A stretch of 64,000 nucleotides of DNA from Heterobilharzia americana (lineage: Eukaryota > Platyhelminthes > Trematoda > Strigeidida > Schistosomatidae). Location: NCBI GenBank assembly GCA_944470555.2, contig OX104130.1:42565491-42629490 (forward strand), written 5' to 3'. A program made the translations under genes and the position numbers. The notes beneath the pieces were generated by a model that was given only the letters and a program-made list of their open reading frames with translations, had not been told where the DNA came from and did not search any database. Positions within the stretch are counted from its first letter, which is position 1. Each line of letters starts with the position of its first letter. Of the stretch, positions 52,001 through 61,000 are shown piece by piece.

Positions 52001-55000
52001 GAGTTGTTGAAGTAACTGAAAATCAGTCACAATGGCGCAGATTTATTCACTTATTGACGTCTTTTAGTGCTTAAACATTTCCACTGACCTTTATCTTCAT
52101 TCCTCATATACCTTTATTTATTTTGATATCAGTCTTTTTCTATTCACCTATTCTTTGCATGCTACTGTGAAGTGTAACAACTTGAACCGATTCACTTCTG
52201 TGAGAATTTCTACTTTGATTTTGTCTGTCTGTTCGAGTACCTTCTTCTGAGGCTGTACCGTTATACTTCTATCATTATCCAAGTGCAACGATCGATTTAT
52301 ATTTCAACAGGAGTAAGATTTTTAAAATAGTGATAGCTCAAGTACAATTAAATAACTCATTTTCTTTAAAATGATAACAGTGTTGAAATCAAAGTTCATA
52401 TGAAGATGACAAAACTTTTTTCGTAGCGACAAAGATCACGATCAGATATTCCATCCGATGCATATAATTAAAGAAGCTTATATAAATTTTGTTTTCTTAA
52501 ATTATTGAAGTTGAAGTCTAGATCATTTTCATTAACTCGATCATGAATTTTATGTCAACATTTATTGTTTTATCCAGAATCAATTAGCCAGTTGTTACTA
52601 CAGTGTTGCATTCAGTTTCTTTAATAAAGGAGTGGATTATTGACTAAGGAATTCGATTTTTTGAGCACCGGATCCTTAGTCACAACCCTATTTTGCCTAC
52701 TCCTGCCTGAACAACGAGATAGCATCATAATCCTTCAGTCAACAAGCTTGGCTCATGGCCTAGTATGTAAACATTTCGTGGATGAAGTTAGTATATTTGC
52801 AGTGTATTCTTGAAAAATGTTTTGTCAATAACTTGTAGACATGCAAATATATCCCTCTGTTATATTACTTTCTTGCCTTTTGTTTGGTCATTTTTTTCTC
52901 ACAGAAATCTTTTATATGTTTATCCAAGAAGTGTTAGTCTTCCATCTTTAAAGAAAGCTCCTTCCAGAAATCTTACTGTTCGTGTGCAGTTAATGTATAG
53001 TGACTCTACCGTAACTAAAGTGCTTCCAGTAAGTTATTTTTATAATTTTGCAGGCTATTTGGATTTTTTAGAGATGTTTAAGTATTATTTGGAGAGCTTA
53101 CTTAAATAAATACGCGATGAGTGACTGTAATTTATTCAAGGAATAATCAATATTCATTGAATTCCACCTTGAAATTTATTTACATGTTGCATGAAAGCTT
53201 AGTTATGATATTTTAGTTGTCATGGGTAGACTAACATTCTGTTACCGAGTTAATTCACTAATGGACATATGTTAGTTTTCATGAGCTCTTGTTTCGACCC
53301 AGTCTTTTAACATTGACCATCGGTGGTTTGGATTTGTTGTTGAGCTGGTTGATAATTACAACCATCAACTGAGTACCCAACTATAATTTCATCACTTTTT
53401 TTCTCATTAAAGCTACAAATTATTACTAAACTGGCTGATATTTTTATACCTTGAAATATAATGTGCTAAATACATTGTATTCTTCAGTATCAACTCGTAC
53501 AATATGCGCAAATCACGACCAGAGCTTATTTGTTACCGTCTTACTTCCAGACTTACTGATCAATCATTTTCCCAGGTGTACAATCATTCAGACGTATTAA
53601 AATGTGAATAGTATTGGACTTTGTTGAATTTTTGTTGACACACTTTACCAGGATCAAAACTTTTGTCTCTACCACACACTAATTGCCGTACTCTCAGAAT
53701 TCATAGAGATAATTAATGAACAATATTTTAGACTCTACTCACTGTAGTGATAGTGAGCGAAATTTATACAACTAAGTCTTGTTACTTTTATGGCTTCACA
53801 TTTGGATTCCCACTGAGTCATTGTTTTTAAATAGAACCTCTGACTAGGCATCCAAAAGCGCTTGGATTTAAGCTCTCCGAGAAATTTGAGACATCTATTT
53901 GGGATGTTTGATTCTCATTTGTATCTAGGTAATCTGTTTCATTATTTTTGATTTTTATCTGTGTGCATATTTGATGTGTCCATATTTTTTAAAAATTTCT
54001 TAATAGGCTATATATGGCAAAAGTAATTCTCCAAGATTTATAAGTGATGCGTTCACTACGGTGTTTTATCATAACAAGTAAGTTAGTATTGATATCGTAC
54101 AGTCATGTTATTTTTGTTTTTCTGCTGTCTTCCGGAGGAGAAGAAATTGAAATTTTCGCATCTTCCTTTCAGAACATTTCACTTTAAAATTCTAAAGATA
54201 ATCTAAGTGCTACTCAGCATATTTCATTTGTAGCGTGATAATTTGAAAAAAGTGGTTGATAGATTTAATAATTTTCACTAGATTGCATACTAGTCATTCA
54301 TGTGATTTCTGTTGATGAGTTTAATTGTATGCATTATGGTACTGTAATCCACATCATAACTTTATATTTGTAATGTTAAATTCCCCAAATATACGTCACA
54401 TTTAATCATCTTTTTGTGCTAGCGTAAATGAATGAGATACACTTTGAAATAAAACATGAGTCTTATACGGTTTAACAAGAAAAGTACACAAATCCATAAA
54501 ATATGTGCTCAAAAGAGGCTTTATGTATAAAAAAAAATATCAGAGAGTTGGTGCTGGAATAACTAAATTACTGATTTAATATTTTAAGCTGCCTATACCA
54601 AACAATATTGATAAAATAAACATTCACTATTAACTGGCTTTCGTTAGGATTAAGTTTTGTATTAGTTGTTGTTTTTGTCGATAAATCTATGTTTTTATTA
54701 TAATATATCATCAGAGAGACTGCATGCTGAAAACCTTTCTTTAGTGGACAAACCTTAAGGTTCTAATGATTTTCCACTGAGTACGGGGAAACTTAATGAA
54801 TGGCTTTACCTATGAATTTTAAAATGTACAACGTCGTCTTTTTATTTTATTCTCCTCACCCATTTCATACCACTACTATATTCAAATTCAGACTTTATTT
54901 ATTCACTACCTTCATCCTTCGGTATTACGCAACCTTATGGTTCTTTACCAAGCTTCGACCTACCTTGTATGTCTGTCTGTCTATCTGAACAGTTGTTTGC

Positions 55001-58000
55001 ATTGTCGTATCATTCCGAAAATTCTTATTACCCTGTATACTACCACCAATTTTATCATTCTAAAGTACACATTCCGTTTCCTTGTTATCGTTGACTTACA
55101 AATAACGTTGACTGGTTGATATTTTATGTAGACAAGAGTGAAGCCTGATGAGATCTAAATGAAAACGGTATTGTTATCTTGAAACAAACTGTTAGTAATT
55201 TTGGATTTCTATGACCATTTACATTTAAGTAAACTTGGGTCAAGATAAAAATGTCGTGACGTTGAAAAGTGGCATCAGCAGATACCGACAGTCAAGTAAT
55301 GTTTGTATCTAGCATAGGTTCGGGAAACATTTAAGGATTTAAGGAACATGTGTATTGTTTTTCTATGGTAGAGGTGTGCATTTCAGATCAGTTTCCTTAT
55401 TAAACATGAAAAGATTAAGAGCGATTCGTGTGGTTATTTTTGCAGTAGAAAAGTGTAACGAATGACATAAAACTATTAGTCGTTGAAAAACAAGATACTG
55501 CTTGATATACTTACATACACTACATATCTTATCGATTTTCATTTATATTGAAGACCATATGCAATGTGTTTTACTCATTATTTTATTTCCACTTAGCAGT
55601 ATGAGATCATTTTTATAAAATAGCCAGTAGTTATTTGTAAAACCTTTTAGCCAGACTACTTTCTCACTAATTGCCTTCACAGCAGGCATGCAACAACAAA
55701 TTCTGTAGTTCACTGTACAAACTGTCAATTTATATGTCAGTGGAATATATCTTGTAGTGAATTCAGATTGCGAATATATATTCGGACTGTCTATTTTTGT
55801 TTTATCAGTGTTATCAACTGAACTTGATTTGTTACCTACAGCTTATTTTAAAAATGATAGGGAATTATTTTCTTTCAGAATTCGAAATCACCTTTGCAAT
55901 TTCAGTAGGTTATCAAAATTAAATTTGATTTTTCCTTTCGAATTTAGATAGCTTTTGCAATAAAAATTAGACTAACTGATGGAATACTTTCAAAGATAAT
56001 TCGAACAAACAATAATGGAGCTATATATATTTTTAGCGGCAAGTATGAATAACTTGATCAATATCTATTATTGCTACCCACTGCTCGTTAAGAATGATAA
56101 CGATAATGTGTGATAGTAACGCCTTTTCATGGACGTGCTTTCTAATACGGCGTGAGCTCCAACGAACCTGACTTACTCAACTCACCGGTACTCGTAGTTT
56201 TTGCTAGTAAACTCCCTGGAATAACCAAACACAACTTTATATTCAGGAAAGTGATTGCTTTACAGTAAAGGATTATAAAATGATGCATGATAACTTTCAG
56301 TTATTCACGCTATATCAACATGAGATGTGACATTAATGTGTAATGGTGAATGTTATAATAAATCACTTCCCTTTATTAAGTTAAAAGTCAGCAAGATCAA
56401 AGAAATAAGGTAGAAAATAATCAGTATTCGTAGAAAATTTTAAAATGGGAAGGGATAGAGGTAAAACAGTGGGGAAAATTTGATATGAACATTTTACTTA
56501 ATATATGCACCACTTAAATCGATCCTGAATGACATCGCTCAGTGTTTCCAATCAGTCATCTCTGCTATCTCTTTCATCCTAATCACCAAGCTTACATTTT
56601 CCTACACGGTTCAGACCAGCAGTCAAAGACTTTATTGACTAAAGCTATGTTTTAGTTTGATCCTCTGTGACCATTTTCCAGGCTTCACCTTTATTGTCTA
56701 AAATTATATGGCAGGGTAGATTGCGAAAAGACTTGCGTAATATTTGCTTTATCCGTATCATCTGATGAAAATTTACAACTTCGTCAACGGACTTATCTCT
56801 TTTATCGCTAGCTTTACATCTGACTGACGTGGTGACAACACGATACACGCTCTGTGCAATAAAGGGTATAGTGGTTGAACACATGAAGCCTTCTGATTTC
56901 TTCTACCTTTTGTGACCAAGTATCATAGACACATAGTTAGACAGATAAAGTTTCTGTGCTATGTACTTGGCCCTTAAAAGGCAATCAGATATTATACCTG
57001 GACTGTGGTTGGTGAAAGTTGGCAGAAATCAATCTAGCATTTAGTATCTGCACAGAGATTTCATCGATCGTTGACCCATCAGAGCTAACCCGGCATCCTG
57101 GTTAGATAAATTGGTCAGTGTGCTCAATTACTTCTCTCAGTATTGCTAGATGGAACGCTAACGCTGACCAGCTGTTGAATAAAAATCTGCATTTGAGTGA
57201 TGGGAGACATATCTTGAACGTTCTCATATTTCCACTCAAAAGAAACTGCATCGTTTCAGCGTCTTCGCTTAGCAGGACTAGTCGTCTGCTGAGGGATGAC
57301 GTGATGAAACGTCATTGATTGTTGAGTCACGAGAGTAGAGGGAGACCTTCATAAGTATGTGTATGCCAAAGTTAACTCGAAATGATAAGTGCGGTCATCC
57401 TTAACAGATGACACTTGACTTACACAATTTACGTGATACCTCGTAGTAAGCTCAAACACATTCACAGGTATTCGAATATAGAGCCTTCTTTAGGGTGATG
57501 TTATTATGTGGAATCCATTTCAGTGAAGGACATTAACACTAGACATTTCAATCAGTTGAGTTGATGCTGCCTCTCGGTCAAGAAATGCCACTATTGTGTT
57601 ATAGTACCAAAATTATATGGATGGATCTTTTAAGGATACCATCTACGTTTCCCGCAATTTTTCATAAGCTGAATTTCTGAATGCAAAACTGGTTTTGAAT
57701 CACACCAACCAGTAGTAGTTTTGCTCACTAAACTGAAAATATTACGTTTTTGGTTATATCTTATGTCATTTATATCTTAGATTTACCAGTACGAATCACA
57801 TTCAAAAGTGAGATGATCCCCTCGTTTGAAGGATGCGTTTTGATATCTAGTGGAAAGACAGTAAATATGGATACTGCATTACCGCTAAGAATCAAACAAG
57901 TTAGGTTAGTTTCAACGCATAACTTTGCCATTAACTGGGAAATCGATATTTGAGAAAATCACACTATCATAGAGATTTGCTGGTAACCTATTTTCTCATT

Positions 58001-61000
58001 GTAAAGAAATCGAAATATTAATTAAAATTATTCAGATTGCGTGTGCTTATTTACCCACTTGAAGTTCGCACTAATGATTGTACTCGTGTTTCTATTCAAC
58101 AACTTAGCTACCTGGAAACCGTTTTCTGTTAATTACAAATATTCTCTACTACATTTGTTCTTAATTTTGCCACTTGAAAAGAAATACTGTCACATATGCA
58201 TTGATCGCTAAGTGTAAATAATTTCTCTAATTGTGTATCTTTTTGTCCCTTTGATATTCTTTCAGAACTCCAGAGTTCTACGATGAAATCAAAATCCAGC
58301 TGCCTGCAAACTTGGAAGAAAAACACTACTTATTATTTACATTCTATCACATAGTTTGTCAGTCGAAAAAAGTTGAATCAACTGCATCTTTAGAAACTGT
58401 AGTTGGATATTCTGTAAGTGAAATCTGTTTTTATGAAAAAGTTGGTATAATTGAGTTTATACTTTCATTGTGTCGACCACACAGACTTGGCTCCACAATG
58501 AGCACTTAGATCGGCCTAAATAATTGAACTGTGGATGATAATTCGTAGACTTAATCCAGTTTTGTAGGATCTGTTTGTGGCTTATTTTACTTGATGATAA
58601 AGTTTGTCACTTCTGCTCTTGATGATACAGGTTTGAATAACTAAGGAAATACCAATACTTTTGGGTAATTAGTATCTACAGGCCAGGTATTTCCGCCGAT
58701 CTGCTTTTGTCATGTGACACCAAATACAGTGAACCACAGTTTCACTTTATTTAGCTTAGTGGTCACACTGCAACCTAATCTGCGAACTCTGATCATTGCC
58801 AGAGACTGAAGAACTGTCAGCTACATCGGTTACCTTTTGGTATTTTTCTTTAAAAACAACTTTTTTAGTCTCATTAAAAAGATATCTTATTAAATTGGAT
58901 GTCAGATATTATAATGTGAATAAAGTGTCGAATTATATTGATGGTCATGAGTCACTGCCTTATCGGGAACATTTTTTCTATAGTATTTATGCGTTATAGT
59001 TTGTGTCTAAGAAAATAAGAGTTATGATCTTATGAGTGCATAGAAATAAAAGGGGATCAGTAGGTTTCTTATAATTAAGTGATGACGTCTTGTTTGCAGA
59101 GAGCTAGTCGAAATAGTACCTTCTTCACATGATTTAGTGATACAAATCTTTACCTGGCGAAGTACTTCGTTTATATTTTGCTTTCTATTGACCTGCAAGT
59201 TAGACTTTTGGCAGTGATCAGTTGGACTATGTTGATGATTCCGTAACAGTGTGCTATGATTTATCTTGACTATAAACTTTCCCCCGTTGTTTACTGTAGT
59301 TGAAAGTCACGATATATGAATGCCAGCATAGATGATTTTTTCTTCTTGTTTGAGCACTTATACTCCATTATTTCGCATCATCTGTATTCTGTCAACAGTA
59401 CCTTAAATTCCTCATGAAATAATTCAATACAAAAACTAACATTTTCACACTTAAAACTTTCTTATTGAGGGTTAGAATAGAAAAAAAACTTGATAAAGAT
59501 ATTGCATTTTGGAAAAACCTTTTGTATATTCTTTTCAAAGTATGGTTCTTTGTAATGGGTCAATTAGTAAATATTTCGAATGGTTCAGGGATCCAAATTA
59601 GATGACAAAGAATCAAATTATCTTTCTATATCTTTGAGGAATTCTTTCATGAAGGCTGAATCACGTGAATTATAGGTAGCCAGCCGCCTGACTGTTGTTA
59701 CATGAGCAGATTCTCATATTAGAAGAACAGTACCACGCATTCACCTAAACACTGCAAGGTGATCAAAACTATTGAATTTGAAATGTGGTAATGATAAGTT
59801 TTGAGTGAAGTATCTGGTTTCCAAGTTGTTTGGTTCAATCGTCTACCACTTACCTGATAAACATCCATCCACCCGCTTCAAACCAAATTGTGACTGAATC
59901 CAAATTATGTGATAATACAAGTCAGAATATAGTTATCAAGGGTTTTAGATACCCTTTTTAAATAAAGATCAACTACTTAATTATCCTGTTCATTCGAATG
60001 TGTTTGTCGCTCTACGACTGAAAGTGAGACGCGGAGGTTATTTTTAAGTGGATTTGCGAAGTAGTATCCCAGTAACTGATAACAGTCGGTGATGAATACT
60101 ACCTTGAAGTCAATCAGTTCGTACAAAATCTCCAAACTGAATTATATTCTAGTTATTTTTCCAGTTGCTTGTAAAAAATTTCACAATATTTTACTGGTTA
60201 CTTTTATTAGTACTGTTTCATATTTGTCGTAATAAGAGGATGTTCTTAGTGTGATTACTGGTTTTTGTGTGATATTATCATAAGCATATTTTTATATGTT
60301 TGGTCTTTCTCACGCGTAAGTTCACTGAATCATCAAAGCTACTGGGTTGCTATTCAGCACTTCATGCCGCTGAGTGTGACTGAATACCTGCAGTTGTTAA
60401 ATGTAGGTCAATGTACTCCATTTTTTAACTTCATTCTCATCTTGCCAACGAAAAAAGTGTTGGAAATCCGTATTTTTTCCGTAATGTGAGGTGTTAATAG
60501 TAGCAGCAGTATGTCGCTTGCCATCGTTTAGGGTGAGCAGTAAGATTGTCAGAGAGGGTATACTGGATTTGATTCAAAACACCCACGGTACGTACAGATG
60601 TCATAATATCACGGTGGTCGTCTTGCGTGAGGAATAATATGATGTATTGTTTCATTTCTATTGTAAGGGAACCTGTAGTTTAACTCAACTATGAAATTGT
60701 CAATGCCACTTATAGTACAACGTTCAACTATCAGTTGTTACTGGTATTTTACATGTTATACCAATGCTGACAAAAACGCAATTTTTGATTTTAACATAAT
60801 ATTACGATACTCTAGGTTAATCATTGAACTCAAGTTTATGAGTCTATGTAAGTGTACTTTTTTGAATGAATTGATACCTAATCAAAATAACTCTGGAAAA
60901 ATCTAGTTATGCTCTGAAGTAACAGTGATTCGTTTCTTATTCGGCTAGCTAATATTGCCTGCAACTCAATCGCCTTCATCATAACTGAAGAATAATAAGA

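Larger units (their letters stand above)
46878..52904 (+). other. DOCK intron with SINE and RTE-like fragment
   Basis: This is a 6.0-kb intron. It contains a well-preserved tRNA-SINE at 48826-49000 and an RTE-like 3' fragment around 51300-51380. A higher-GC stretch at about 51880-52310 is probably another repeat. Confidence 0.75.

Noticed and set aside
60495..60660. Possible further tRNA-SINE
   Set aside because: Box A and box B candidates are too weak, and no partner copy was found in the window.
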